From: Cydia pomonella
Lineage: Eukaryota > Arthropoda > Insecta > Lepidoptera > Tortricidae
NCBI RefSeq assembly: GCF_033807575.1
Contig: NC_084720.1
Location: 18,173,570-18,237,569, forward strand
Length of the DNA: 64,000 bases
Direction: 5' to 3'
Position 1 is the first letter of the stretch; the number at the start of each line of letters is the position of its first letter. The notes beneath the pieces are model-generated. The model did no database searches and was not told the DNA's origin. It was given only the letters and a program-made list of their open reading frames with translations. The position numbers were made by a program, and so were the translations under genes. Of this stretch, positions 37,505 to 49,499 are shown one piece after another.

Positions 37505-38026
37505 ACTGCTTGGGCTCAGCGATCCAAAAAGAATCTTGGCCTCCGAAACGAGAGAAAGCCACCTGACCCAATCCAGCGCGGTTTCCTGCCATGAATTGGC
37601 ATTCAGCCGACGCAGGTCCGCCTCCACGACATCACTCCAGCGGTACCTGGGGCGCCCGATCGGCCGACGGCCGGTTGGTCGCCCCAAGTACGCTTCCTTG
37701 ACTGCGCGATCCTCCCCCATTCTGAGTACGTGACCGAGCCAGCGAAGTCTGTGGGATTTAGTTACGCCGATGATATTGGGCTCAGCCACCAACTCCTCGA
37801 TCTCGGCATTTTTCTGGATCCTCCAGGAGCCGTCGTCACTTCGGACAGGTCCCAGGATATTCCTGAGCACTTTTCTTTCCGCTATCAGGAGCTGACTTTC
37901 CTCTTTTTGAGTTAGTGTCCATTCTTTAATAGCTTTATAAAAAGATATAAAAGTACCTGTATATAGAACAATGAGGGCTACCGTTTTGGAGCTCACCAGT
38001 TGGCGCCACTGTAGATGATGGTCCAA
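37505..38026 (-). pseudogene. LINE ORF2 C-terminal region, minus strand
   Basis: An open frame of 174 codons. It includes EWTLTQKEESQLLIAERKVL + RNILGPVRSDDGSW, HRLRWLGHVLRMGEDRAVKE, GRPTGRRPIGRPRYRW and a terminal EAKILFGSL. This is the most complete copy of the LINE family whose tails form the array at 36633, and it faces that array tail to tail. The N-terminal RT domain is absent. Confidence 0.8.
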
Positions 38027-38499
38027 CAGCTCTCAAAATTCTGCTATATATATGCTTATTCAAAAAATAATTAATACGTGCTAATATACAGAAAAGTAGT
38101 AACGACTAAATTTGCCTTTTTGTAAACCTGTTTAATTTTGCATATATTTTAGTTGACACTTTTTCAAAACCACTAAAATTTATTGAACTAGATCTAATGT
38201 TTAAAATTTGCGATAAATTCAGAATAGAAATTATTTATTGTCAGACCACAGGTAAAAATATAAAAGATGTCATACTGCTATCATTGTTTTTCACTATGCT
38301 ATGTATTACTTTTTGTACTGCTGTTGATGCCCCAAATAAATAAAATAAATAACAAATAAAAAAACTCGTTACCCCCAAAAACTATGACTTTCACATTTTG
38401 AAAGACCTCCGTCTGCTCTAGAGCGTCCGTCCCTAGCGGCGAAATTGAACGCGTTAGTTAACCTCATTACACGGTAACAGATTCTTTAGAACACGAACT
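38027..38499. other. No gene seen
   Basis: AT-rich; a retroposon-like tail (TGCCCCAAATAAATAAAATA) lies at about 38327-38360. Confidence 0.4.
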
Positions 38500-38691
38500 G
38501 TACCCCTAGTGTACATTTATTCGATAGCGAAACGCGACGTACGCGTTTGCGTTAAGTCTCATTTTGTATGGCATTTTGAGTTTCCAAAACGTCCCGCTTG
38601 GCGCGCTGCCTCTAAATCCCATACAAAATGAGATTTAACGCAACAAACGCGTTCGTCACGTCACGCTATTGAATAAATTTACACTAGGGGT
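38500..38691. mobile_element. Palindromic GTACCCCTAG MITE, copy 5
   Basis: Full length, centre in the CCCGCTTGGCGCGC orientation; a 3-4 base insertion (CGCAACAAACGCG) breaks the right arm. Confidence 0.85.
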
Positions 38692-38749
38692 TCTAAAGAC
38701 TTGTAGAAATGTATCTTTTTTTAGAAAATATTTCCAGGTTGGCATATAG

Positions 38750-38799
38750 ACTTGGTGCGTTATTTCATCTGCTACTATTGATGCTGTTGCTGACTGTAC
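38750..38799. mobile_element. End fragment of the CAGTCAGCATC MITE
   Basis: TTATTTCATCTGCTACTATT, GATGCTG, TTGCTGACTGTACC: the right end of the element at 28161-28338. Confidence 0.65.
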
Positions 38800-39339
38800 C
38801 ACTTCAATTGTTGTGTCAAATCAGTCCGAGTCAGCAAAAAAGTCAGTCACGGTTCAAGCAAAGTCATGGAAAAAACCGTCAGACATAAACGTTTCTTTAC
38901 ATGTGTATCTACATACATAAACACGCAGACAGTATGACGCCTATGCTTATCCGAGCCACGTGCAAATATATCGTATTTCTAAAACATCCTATATACAACC
39001 GACGGCTATCAAATCATTTGACTAATCATGACTCTTATTGCAAGGGAATAAGATTCACAAACGGTCAAAGTTTTATGTAGCTGTTAGTACGTTGCAAATG
39101 GAGTTACGCTCTTATGGAATGATTATAGATATAATCGGTCCGATGAAAAGGTCGTACGATAATGTGATATAGTAAGATAATTAATTAGGTATATTAGTCC
39201 AATGTGCAATTCCAGTTGCATCATTTTAATTATATGAGTGCTAGATAATGAAAAAAAAGTTAATTTATTAGTATATGCGCATATTTTATTTTTAATTGAT
39301 TAAGTGATATTTATAGTATCTATGATTTTTTTAATGATA
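38800..39339. other. No gene seen
   Basis: AT-rich with no repeat recognised. Confidence 0.4.
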
Positions 39340-39480
39340 GAGGAGGTAAGCGAGCAGACGAATTACCTGATGGTAAGCAATTGGCGACGCTCTTGGACAC
39401 CTGCAACACCTAAGGGATTTCAAATGCGTTGCCGGAATTTAAGAGGGGAGTATGCTTTTTTCTTTAAGGTCGTATAGGTA
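39340..39480 (-). mobile_element. Short retroposon, inverse of 27945-28105
   Basis: GAGGAGGTAAGCGAGCAGAC, TTACCTGATGGTAAGCAATT, GGACACCTGCAACACC, GAGGGGAGTATGCTTTTTTC. Confidence 0.7.
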
Positions 39481-39869
39481 AAAAAATTAAAAAGATAAGA
39501 ATTTTTATGTTTGAATTCTGAATTTATGGGATTATTTTGTGTCTAACCATACTCTTGAGAAATAAATAGGTAAATCATACATAACAACTTTTAATATCAG
39601 AAAAAAAATAACTCTTTATATATGACATGTTGATTCACGCTAGAACAGTCCGGGTCCAGGCCGAGGCATCCGACACTACGTTTGCTATAAAAGGTCTTGG
39701 CCCTATTTAATCTACTAGCGACTTGCCCCGGCTTCTCACGAATAGAATCTCACCAAATTATACACTTTAACCTTTCTCAAGAATCACTCTATAAGCGATA
39801 AGTGAAAACCGCATAAAAACCGGTTCAGTCTTGGGTCCATATTGGGTTGCATATAAGTCATATCTTTGA

Positions 39870-40110
39870 TACCGTAAAACCACCCAACTACACTCCAAAG
39901 CTCCCAACTATGGTCCACAAATAAACTCAATTTTTCTCGTTCAGGTTTGTATTTTACTATATTTTTGTAGTTCTAAGGCAAAGTATGTTTATAAATGGAA
40001 GGTAAAACTAGGAGTAAACCACAAGGAACATTGTTATAGATACTTAATTTCCTTTTGAACTTGTGGACCATAGTTGCAGTATTGGACTATAGTTGGGTAG
40101 TTTTACGGTA
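39870..40110. mobile_element. TIR element, TACCGTAAAACCACCCAACTA ends
   Basis: Outer 21 bp of both ends pair with one mismatch; similarity goes on to CAACTATGGTCCACAA about 55 bp in. 241 bp, non-coding MITE. Confidence 0.85.
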
Positions 40111-40139
40111 CGCATAAAAACTTCTGTCATAATCATCAT

Positions 40140-40430
40140 TGCGCATACAAATGAAAAGTCATATTATATTGTGTCATACATTTTTAGCCATCATATTTGA
40201 TAGCATACATAGCAGTTCATATATTTTTTGTGCATACCTAACGAACCTAACCTAAAATTTTATGCGAATTAAATTTATGACTATAAAAATTATGACAAAC
40301 TCATTTAGGACTAAAACCCAGTTATGCTCAGGAATAATTCTGACTTTTATGACTTACAATTGTATGCATAAAGTGTTATGACAATTAAAAATATGACAAG
40401 TTGTTATGCGACCAGAGGGAATCCCTTCAG
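40140..40430. other. AT-rich segment with TTATGAC/GCATAA motifs
   Basis: Repeated ATTATGACAA, TTATGACTTAC, TGCATAAAG and an ACGAACCTAACCTAAAA motif. The pattern suggests an old element; the end near 63330-63545 has a similar look. Not classified. Confidence 0.3.
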
Positions 40431-40748
40431 TCCTTTGTGAGTATACGAACATTCAGACATACCGACGCGGCGGGGGACTTAGTTTTATATTAGGGTGTAG
40501 TGATATTTTCTATGGGACGCCCGATCTTTTTAAAAATTATATTTGCTCCTTGTTAAACATTGTTCAATATGATTAACATAAAGTCCAGTATTGTTATTTT
40601 ATGCTAATAATAAGCTTTATCTGACATTTCTTGAGAAAAATAACCATTAACACTGCATTTTACGATAGGGACTCTAAATGTTACTATTATGGTTACTACC
40701 TTTTATTTGCATTTATTTATTTGCATGAAAAAGTTTTTCTTAGTCTAA

Positions 40749-40804
40749 GTCAGACCCATAATATGGACCATGGTCCATAACATGGTCCATATTATGGGTC
40801 TGAC
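40749..40804. repeat. Perfect 24-bp hairpin
   Basis: Arms 40749-40772 and 40781-40804 (containing CAGACCCATAATATGGACC) are exact complements around GTCCATAA. Confidence 0.9.
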
Positions 40805-41619
40805 ATGGGTGTTTGAACTGAAAAAAATAATCTGGTAATATCATTTTGTAAAAAAAATATAGGCACAAAATATAGGTTTTTCATACATATTTTGAATTAA
40901 CGCCTCTTTCTACTTAAAAATTAGTTTGCGTATTTAAACCTATACCTTAAGGGGGAAATATACCACGTAATTGTTGATACAAAAAGATTTTTTTTTTCCA
41001 TTTCTAAATATTTTCCATTCTTCATGATTTTTATGTTATTGACACAATAAATAACTAGGTTAATATGTTTCCTTTTTTTCAAAATTGTAGTACAAACCTG
41101 TAGGTTAACCTAGAATATAGGTCGACATCAAAATCAGAATGATTTGTTAAAATTTACTTAGTGGTCCGTTTTCTCCCGAAATGGAAATTTTATAGAAAAA
41201 GTACCTACCGTTATTTTGGTTAAAACTAAAACCCATTAAAAACAACTTGCAATAATAAACTAGGACTGGTAGGTATATATATATATTAAATCATACTAAA
41301 GCAATTAAATTATGCAATTGTCATTGACTGACAAAAATCACATATTAATCTTAACATTTTTTTTCAGAAACTCGTGTTATATTTTTTCCATAAATTACTA
41401 CATACTCGATTATTATTATTTATTGTACCTCTTTGGATTTCACGGGCCTATAAATCTCGGTCTTTTGATAGGCTTGCGTGGGGATATAGATCCAACACGT
41501 AGAGGCCCCTTGGAGAGCTTTAATGTCATGTAGAACGCCTGCTGGAAACCGTTCACAGGCGCAACAATAGACACCCATGAACCGGTCGCAGTAGGCATTA
41601 TGACTATTGTAGTAAAAGT
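40805..41619. other. No gene seen
   Basis: Very AT-rich. The plus-strand frame at 41312-41533 and the overlapping minus frame are not protein-like. TTCACGGGCCTATAAATCTC to AACCGTTCACAGGCGCAAC (41438-41565) is an unassigned less AT-rich patch. Confidence 0.4.
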
Positions 41620-41886
41620 AAATAAATAAATAAATATTATAGGACATTATTACACAAATTGACTAAGTCCCACAGTAAGCTCAATAAGACTTGTATTGAG
41701 GGTACTTAGACAACGATATATATAATATATAAATATTTATAAATACTTAAATACATAGAAAACACCCATGACTCAGGAACAAATATCCATGCTCATCACA
41801 CGAATAAATGCCCTTACCAGGATTTGAACCCGGGACCATCAGCTTCGTAGGCAGGTTCACTACCCACTAGGCCAAACCGGTCGTCA
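41620..41886 (-). mobile_element. tRNA-headed SINE, full length
   Basis: (AAAT)n, TTACACAAATTGACTAAGTC, GGATTTGAACCCGGGACC (B box, reverse), CCACTAGGCCAAACCGGTCG. A short plus-strand tail of the same SINE follows at 42044-42110. Confidence 0.92.
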
Positions 41887-42359
41887 AAAGTGAACAGTAG
41901 AACGAAAGTGAACGATCTATGGATTGAAGTTTGGGAGGACAATGAGACTGGGTTATTGCAAAGACGTCCGGACACCTGCCATAACAATGTTTTCACTAGT
42001 TATCGAGGCAGGCAGTGACTCGCCGCCCACTAGATTATTTATTTATTAATTTGTGTAATAATGTCCTATAATATTTATATTTATTTTTATTTATTTATTT
42101 ATTATTATCCACCCAATAATCGACACTTCGTCATGCAAACAATCTGCGCAAGATCGATTAATTCCATCATTTGGCAATAGATGTCGCTAGTTGTACTGAA
42201 ACTTGTTGTTATTTCTTTTATACTCGTTGCAAATAGATTCCAGAATTTATGCTACTGGTACTATTGTATGTAATACTGTACCAAAAGCATAAAGTCTGTA
42301 ATCTATGTAGTATATCCTATTGGTATAATATATGCTCTTCACCATTGACGACCAACACT

Positions 42360-42984
42360 TACACGGACCAATACAACGGTCTATCCAACAAAAAATCTCT
42401 CAATCGGCGTTTGAACATCTGATCACACAGTTCACTTCTTATATCGACTGGAAGTCGTTCATAATATGTAGGTCCTATCACACGAGGGTTTTTTTGAGCT
42501 AAAGCCATACGGCGGGGAACAGTTCTCAGCCGTCCCGTTGAACGGACATTTATACCCTCAACATGAACACGTTTGAAATCGGATATATTGTTTCTAACGA
42601 AGTAATGATTTCAAAAATATATAAGGCAAAATGCGTCATAATACGATGTTCTACAAACAGATCTCACGAGTGTCTAGCATTCACTCCGGCCAGGATACGT
42701 AGTGCGCGTTTTTGAATAACTAAAACCCGTCTTGCATCTGTCGCGTTTCCCCATATTATTGTCCCGTAAGATATTAATAAGTGGAAATGCGTATAGTACA
42801 CGAATCTTAAGGCGTCCCGAGATATAAGGGGTTTTAGTTTTCGCAGTGCAAAAACGGCACCACTCAATCTAGCACAAAGTTTATCCACGTGACTTTTCCA
42901 GTTTAAGTGGGAATCTATCATGAACCCTAGAAACCGGTTTTCATTACACATTGCCATTGGGGTATTCGCAAAACAAAGAGGCAC
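42360..42984 (-). pseudogene. LINE reverse transcriptase C-terminal part
   Basis: The open stretch 42664-42984 reads FLGFMIDSHLNWKSHVDKLC, FALRKLKPLISRDALRFVYY, SYGTIIWGN and RVLVIQKRALRILAGV. These are the conserved motifs after the RT palm in jockey/CR1-type LINEs. Lower coordinates continue in shifted frames (SPPYGFSSKKPSCDRTYILR + TTSS). Truncated at both ends. Confidence 0.8.
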
Positions 42985-43269
42985 TTATTTGTTATCTATT
43001 ATAAATACGTATACCAATACATATTTCCTCACAAAACGTGATCTAGATAAACCACACACACACGTACAAACACACAGACGTACACAGTCATGTGCGCATG
43101 CGCAATGCGCACTGCGCAGGCGTCTAGCTGTCTATCATCACGTCACCACCGTTGAAAAGCAGAAGGTCTTATGACACTATGAAAATCTAACGATATATGA
43201 CTTACTTTTTACTATAATGACAATGTATTCTAATATTTTTTCCAGTTGATGTATTTTTGTTCGAAAGTA

Positions 43270-43432
43270 AACGTAAAAACCAAAATCCCCCGCCATGTCT
43301 GTCATTATGTTCGCGATAATCTCAAAAACTACTGAACGGATTTTCATGCGGTTTTCACTTATCAATAGCGTGGTTCTTGAGGAAGGAATAGGTATAAAAT
43401 TTGTAAACCTGTGCGAAGCCCAAGCGGGTCCC
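43270..43432. mobile_element. 'ACTACTGAACGGATTTTCAT' lepidopteran repeat, end part
   Basis: AAAAACTACTGAACGGATTT, GCGTGGTTCTTGAGGAAGGA, CTGTGCGAAGCCCAAGCGGG. Common in Lepidoptera; only the last 150 bp are present. Confidence 0.6.
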
Positions 43433-43524
43433 TAATCAATTATAAAATGTTTAGGGTTGATAACATTATATGACGTCAATCTAGCGATGGCAGACTTAAT
43501 GGTTAGGTATTAAGATTATTCATT

Positions 43525-43740
43525 GTAGTAGTCCTCCTCCTCGCATCGGTTTCCTCATCTAGGGAACAGCTTCTTTTGGACAACTACCCGCTACCTCTTT
43601 CTGTCTGTCGCCGAATGCAGGGCACCGTGGAGCCTCACATCCAGGGCTGATCTAATTTGGTCTGTCCACCTCATCGGGCTCCTGCATCTCGGCTTCGATT
43701 TTACCAGTAATTACCAACTTTTCCAGGCTATCACTGTGTT
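43525..43740 (-). pseudogene. LINE ORF2 C-terminal fragment
   Basis: With frameshifts the minus strand reads LVITGKIEAEMQ, MRWTDQIRSALDVRLHGALH, SATDRKRWRVVV, GNRCEEEDYY. Recognisable as the C-terminal stretch of an RTE-like LINE. Confidence 0.6.
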
Positions 43741-44205
43741 TTCTGGCAACTGTAGTAGTACCTATGTTCATTGGTAAGCATTTGGGGTAGGGTAGGCCCA
43801 AGATGACAATCGTATTTCGACAAACGCCAAACCTCATCTTTGGCTAGGCCTCTAGACTTTCTTTCGACTGATATGCAATTCTATCAACGAATATCATCTT
43901 AGCTAGGCCCCTTGACCTTCTTTCGATTGATATGCTAATGATTATGCAATGTCTTACGTCGTATCAATTATCGTAAAACAATTTATCTACCTGCAAACAG
44001 GAAAATAACAGCAAAAAATACAAAAAAACAATAGAACGTGTCTCCATCCAGCTGATCTGGTTGTTATGCAGCTAATTATAGTAATTAAATTAGCAATGTA
44101 ATGATGGAATTAATACTAAACATGGTATTATTGCGATAGGCATTTGACATTACACGTTACATCAGGATTGACTATTAAGATTGAAATGTATATGTTATGG
44201 AGTAC
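43741..44205. other. No gene; small direct repeat
   Basis: TGGCTAGGCCTCTAGACTTT (about 43841) is repeated as TAGCTAGGCCCCTTGACCTT at about 43901; both run into CTTTCGA(C/T)TGATATGC. Otherwise plain. Confidence 0.5.
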
Positions 44206-44261
44206 ATACATACATACACGCACACGCGCACACTCACACACATACACCCCCCCCCCCCCCC
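44206..44261. repeat. CA-rich microsatellite and C15 run
   Basis: CATACATACATACACGCACA..CACACACATACA followed by 15 C (44247-44261). Confidence 0.9.
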
Positions 44262-45300
44262 TACTCCCCTCTTAAGTGAACTGGAAACCTGGCATCTTTA
44301 CCCTGTAAATTTATTAATTTTCTTTTCTATTTTCTACTCAACTCATCATGTAGTATCATTTTCTGTTTTTTAAGTTAATCTGTATCGCCTTTGTTAGTTA
44401 AGATACTTTACTGCGGAAGAGCGGTGTCTCTTATCACAAGTATCTCTGAATACTTAAAAAGAGACATCTACCCTGTTATTGTAAAAATCATGTATGCTAA
44501 CGAATAAATAAAATTTTATTATTTTATTTATTTATTATGGAGTGTGGAATTAAGAGGAGTGGCATCTCTTATGGTAGAACTGTTGCAAAAGTGTCCAGCT
44601 GTCAGCTATAAATAATAGTTCCAAATCTCTCCAGAGTAGCGCTAGAGTAGCTAATAACCTAGGCGTTATTGACGGAGTGAATTGCGATGTCTATGATTGA
44701 TTTTTTTTGTTCAAGTACTCTAGGTATTGTAGCGCCACCTATTTAAAGTTTTTTGATGACACTTTTTGGGACATGGAGATTTCGTTCCTTATCTCCACCT
44801 TCCGTAGTATATGTATTTCCTTTATGATTAACTTTTTAGTATCGCTCGTTGCCATGGTCACGGTTCATCGTCCAGGGGAAAACAACTCTTAAAATCGTGA
44901 TTTTCTGGGGTAGCCAAGACAGTCGTTAATCGTCAGACGCCAAAACGCGAAGCAAAAATATATCGAGATGCTACAAAAACTCACATCACTATTTCCATAC
45001 AAAATAATTAATAGAATCGGAAATAATAAAACCCAAAACGTTTTAGAACAATAAAGTTTATTCTAGGACGCAACGTATTGCGAATTTTGTTATGTTTAAA
45101 GCGTGACAAGCAACGTTAATTACACTGATGACAGCGTTCATTAAAATAATATTTAATTTGTTTGAAAAAGAGGAAATCTAAACACTTCATAATTTAAAAA
45201 AAGTTGCTTAACGAAAGGTTTATCGTTTGAGAAGTACAATTTATGTTTTAATTATTTGCTCGTGAAGGGCCCACCCGGTATATTACACTTTAAACAACAA
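44262..45300. other. No gene seen
   Basis: AT-rich. The plus-strand frame at 44707-44892 has no recognisable domain. Confidence 0.4.
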
Positions 45301-45301
45301 T

Positions 45302-45410
45302 ACAATACAGCCCAATGGTTGACTGGTAGAGAATGCCTCAAGGCGTTAAGTCCGCCATTTGTACTCTTTTTGTAAATTTGTGCAATAAAGTTTAAACAAA
45401 CAAACAAACA
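45302..45410 (+). mobile_element. GACTGGTAGAGAATGCC repeat tail
   Basis: GTTGACTGGTAGAGAATGCC, AAGGCGTTAAGTCCGCCATT, GTGCAATAAAGTTTAAAC, (AAAC)n. Confidence 0.75.
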
Positions 45411-45564
45411 ATACAAATACTCTGTATTGCACACCTCAATACAGAAACAGTACAAATAATACAACACATAAAGAAGAGGTAAACAACAGGCGGTCTTATT
45501 GCTAAAAAGCGATCTCTTCCAGACAACCAAACACAACATTAATAAAATAAAATACATACATACA

Positions 45565-46022
45565 TATAATCACGCCTATTTCCCGGATGGGTAGGCAGAG
45601 ACCACGGATTTCCACTTGCTACGATCCTGACATACCTCTTTCGCTTCCTTCACTTTCATGACATTCCTTATACACGCTCATCGATTTAGGGTGGTCTTGA
45701 CCTGGCCTTTCTTCAGGATTTCCCCGATTTGATCAGAGAAAGTCCGCCGAGGTCTACCCCTTCCAGCTCCCTCTTCTACTTCTCCCTTATACACTCTCTT
45801 TGTTAACCTTCTTTCACTCATTCTTTCCACGTGTCCAAATCATCTCAACATACCTGTCTCAATTTTTGTCACTACATCTTCGTTCAGTGCACACTTTTCC
45901 CTTATCTCACTGTTCCTAATTCTATCTTGTAATTTTACACCACACACACTTCTCAACGCTCTCATTTCCACTGCATTCACTTGACTCTAATGCCTCTTCT
46001 GCCATACCCAACTTTCGCTACC
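45565..46022 (-). pseudogene. LINE ORF2 C-terminal fragment (RTE-like)
   Basis: The minus strand reads [40 protein letters not shown] + [54 protein letters not shown], a classic RTE-like C-terminus. A few frame changes; no RT palm. Confidence 0.8.
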
Positions 46023-46032
46023 ATACATGATA

Positions 46033-46337
46033 ATAATAATAATAATTTAGCCTATATACGTCCCACTGCTGGGCACAGGCCTCCTCTCATGCGCGAAAGG
46101 GCTTGGGCTATAGTCCCCACGCTAGCCAATGCGGATTGGGGACTTCACATACACCTTTGAATTTCTTCGCAGATGTATGCAGGTTTCCTCATGATGTTTT
46201 CCTTCACCGAAAAGCTAGTGGTAATTATCAAATGATATTTCGTACAGTTCCGAAAAACTCATAGGTACGAGCCAGGATTTGAACCCGCGACCTCCGGATT
46301 GAAAGTCGGACGTCATATCCACTCGGCCACCACCACT
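46033..46337 (-). mobile_element. Second tRNA-derived SINE family (CACTGCTGGGC)
   Basis: Read on the minus strand it starts with a tRNA-like head, GGTGGCCGAGTGGATATGAC, with a B box GGGTTCAAATCC. The body ends in GCCTGTGCCCAGCAGTGGGA and (TTA)n. Nearly complete. A truncated copy without the head lies at 51924-52082. Confidence 0.85.
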
Positions 46338-47056
46338 TTTTTACCATACATAAGTGTAAAATAAAATAAAATAAACAAAAATAAATAATGAATCGACTTC
46401 GTCATTTTAAAGTTCAATCCGAAACCACAAATGACTTTAAAATCTCTCAAAACGGGTATCATAATGACCATCAAAAACAAACTTCAAAATGAATATGCTT
46501 TGACAGCTTCATAAAACGACCTTTATCAGTTTCATCGTACTTTGTATAGCCCGTATGTATTTAGCGCAAATTGGTCATTTAAAAAGGACAAACAGTACCT
46601 TTAAACACATAGTAACCCTTCGCCTGCTTGCGTGCAACCCTCGCGTGTTCACAGTACTACGTCTAATTAATATTTATTAATTTAATTACTCTGCTTTAGG
46701 GTTAGGTAGGGTAAGGTGCGACGAAGTTTTAACAATGTGCTTTGTGAAGGACAATGTTGATTGTTGAAGTTTTTGGGTTTTGCGAAGGCACGTTTATGTG
46801 TAGGGTCATTATATTGCGGTCTATGAATACTGTGTAGGATAAGCAGTGACCTAGGTGGGTATATTATACAATGGGCAAATAGATTAAGAGCTTCATGTAT
46901 TTTTAGTTTTTATTTTGAACTTTTACACGTTTTAATCAAGGGCCAATGTTACAAAATTCACACGGAAATAAGATGATATTTAAAAGGGCGGACTCCAACC
47001 AAAATCAGAAAATGTTAAAGTTGGTTCGGTAGAAAAGAAACACCAAAATATATGTG
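46338..47056. other. No gene seen
   Basis: AT-rich; a GGGTTAGGTAGGGTAAGG motif at about 46700. Nothing classified. Confidence 0.4.
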
Positions 47057-47292
47057 TTGACGACCGGTCTGGCCTAGTGGGTAGTGAGCTTGCCTATGAA
47101 GCCGATGGTCCTGGGTTCGACTCCCGATAAGGGCATTTATATGTGTGATGAGCACAGATATTTGTTCCTGAGTCATGGATGTTTTCTATGTATTTAAGTA
47201 TTTGTATATTATATGTATCGTTGTCTGAGTACCCACAACACAAGACTTCTTGGCTTACCGTGGGACTTAGTCAATTTGTGTGAGAATGTAAC
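47057..47292 (+). mobile_element. tRNA-headed SINE
   Basis: TTGACGACCGGTCTGGCCTA, A box TGGCCTAGTGG intact, B box GGTTCGACTCC, then the usual body; the far end is slightly diverged. Confidence 0.9.
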
Positions 47293-48103
47293 ATAACATT
47301 TAATTATTTATTATTTCTTTATTTATGTCTATTTTTCATATATTTTTACGCTTACGCATAATATCCTCCTAATGTCTATCCATACAAATGAAAAATCCAA
47401 AATTTGCCACTAAAATTTGGACCTATAGTGCATGAAAATAGATTTTATTTTGTTTAGTTTGGGAATAGACTGAAAAAAAAACATATGAAACTCCAATTGA
47501 ATATGATTTAAATTTCATCGAATTTGATAAGTACTATAGGACCTTCAGAGGCTATAGCAATATTATTTTAGAATAAAATAGATAATATTTAGAAAATTAT
47601 AAACATGAAGTATATTTTCAAAGTAATTTAGGCAAATGGTAGAAATCAGCGCGAATGCCTTTATCTTCCGTCGCACGAAAATAAACGGAATCATATATGC
47701 TTGGAAATTAAAATAAAACGCTAGTTTATGTAATATAAATCATCTGAAGATATTGGAAGACATAATTTATTTTTTAATACTCCCTAGCTAGCCGTTTGTT
47801 CGGGAATGCTGTTGAACTTTATCATCTCAAATTATCGCCTAACATACATATTTTGCCCACAGTTCCGAAGAATTCAAAATCTACTCGAGCAAAATATGGG
47901 ATATATTTCAAATACTTTCATTCATTTATCAGATAAACTTCAAAAGAAAGTGAAAGTCCTTATTCTTCAATTTGGCCATTATTACAATGGGCGACTTATG
48001 GGTGTCTAAAACTACCACCGGTTCTGAGTTTCTAACCCAACACCAAAGCCCCTATAGTGTGCGTGCTGGAGTCGCCGTACTCATATTTCGAACCTTGGAC
48101 TCG
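47293..48103. other. No gene seen
   Basis: AT-rich. The plus-strand frame 47806-48009 lacks recognisable motifs; the next one (47972-48307) translates the retroposon below. Confidence 0.4.
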
Positions 48104-48462
48104 GGTACGTCCTTAAACTACGTCCAAAAGAGACGTATGGGCATTGTGAACGTCATCTCGCTTTCTGTGGTAGGGCACAGCACAGCGGATGTCATTCCAG
48201 GTCTAGATCAGAGCCCAACTGAGGAAGTATCTCCACCGTACAGAAAACCGCAGCCAAATAACACTAGACCCCGCTCAACGCTCATAGTGTTGTGTTCCCG
48301 CCGGTGAGTAAGGTTGCCAGAGCTCAACGAGGGGGGGCGTGTTTAGGGTCGGCAACGCGCATGTAACTCCTCTGGAGTTGCAGGCGTACATTGGCTACAG
48401 AGACTGCTTACCATCAGGCGGGCCGTATGCTTGTTTGCCACCGACGTAGTATAAAAAAAGAG
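48104..48462 (+). mobile_element. GGGTCGG retroposon, full-length copy
   Basis: The best long copy: GTACGTCCTTAAACTACGTC, TCATCTCGCTTTCTGTGGTA, GGGCACAGCACAGCGGATG, GTGTTGTGTTCCCGCCGGTG, GGGTCGGCAACGCGCATGTA, CCACCGACGTAGTATAAAAA. Confidence 0.85.
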
Positions 48463-48619
48463 TGTGAGTATACGCTTAGCGCTAACACTAGACTCCAAGA
48501 AGATACCGGCGCAAAAAACTAGGCGAGGTGCATATAAAACATCAAAATATCTTATAAAATATGTAATTCTTCCAGAAAATATATCAAAAGTTATATGAAC
48601 AAGCTATAGTTTGTTATGA

Positions 48620-48775
48620 TAGAATAACTAAAGGCTGGCTCGATGTCGTGAAAGCGGATATGAGCGTAAACGTTCTCACAAAAGAGGGCGCCCAGGATCG
48701 CGCAAAGTGGAGAAAAGCAGGAAAGCGGACCCTGGAAAAGGCCGGGATATCGCTAGGTAGAAGAAGAGAATAACT
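48620..48775 (+). pseudogene. LINE ORF2 C-terminal fragment
   Basis: Reads KGWLDVVKADMSVNVLTKEG + AQDRAKWRKAGKRTLEKAG and stops at TAA. The DRAKWR box is the RTE-like C-terminal hallmark. Confidence 0.7.
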
Positions 48776-48788
48776 AAAGAGACTGTAA

Positions 48789-49053
48789 ATAAATAAATAA
48801 ATATTATAGGACATTATTACACAAATTGACTAAGTCCCACAGTAAGCTCAATAAGGCTTGTGTTGAGGGTACTTAGACAACGATATATATAATAAATAAA
48901 TATTTATAAATACTTAAATACATAGAAAACACCCATGACTCAGGAACAAATATCCATGCTCATCACACGAACAAATGCCCTTACCAGGATTTGAACCCGG
49001 GACCATCGGCTTCGTAGGCAGGGTCACTACCCACTAACCCAAACTGGTCGTCA
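48789..49053 (-). mobile_element. tRNA-headed SINE, full length
   Basis: Starts in (AAAT)n and ends ACTGGTCGTCA; B box intact, A-box region changed to CCACTAACCCA. Confidence 0.9.
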
Positions 49054-49499
49054 ATACTGACTGTATATCGTAACATGTTATATGAAGAACCTTTATAAAC
49101 AGCGACTCACGCTTGACCGGATTGTGGCACAAGTACGTATGCACGGAAATTTCCTACTTGACATGGTCGCTTAAAATGTAATATCACCACAAATTGCTGA
49201 AGGTGCCGAAAGGAAGCCTTAAGTAGGTTAAGACTTATACTGTTTAATTGAAGCGGTCTGGTAAGAAGTAATTTAAGTCAGAACAAGTTAAATTAGCAGC
49301 GATATTGATAGTACAGATTGCGCAAGTGTTATTTTAAACGTCAAACTTCTGTGAATTTATGACGTTTACTTAGCCCTTACTGAGTCTGTGCTATTAAAAT
49401 GGCTGCCAACTTAGCTTGGTCTGACTACATGGTCAGCTCAGGATGAGAACTGGCTGCATGAAGCTCATTGTAATACCTATGTTAAGAAAGTAAGAATGT
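49054..49499. other. No gene seen
   Basis: Unassigned. Confidence 0.4.

Noticed and set aside
40240..40265. Telomere-type repeat (CCTAA)n
   Set aside because: Only two irregular AACCTAACC units; not a (TTAGG)n array.
47972..48307. 111-codon plus-strand frame as a gene
   Set aside because: Translates the GGGTCGG retroposon; other copies have stops at different places.
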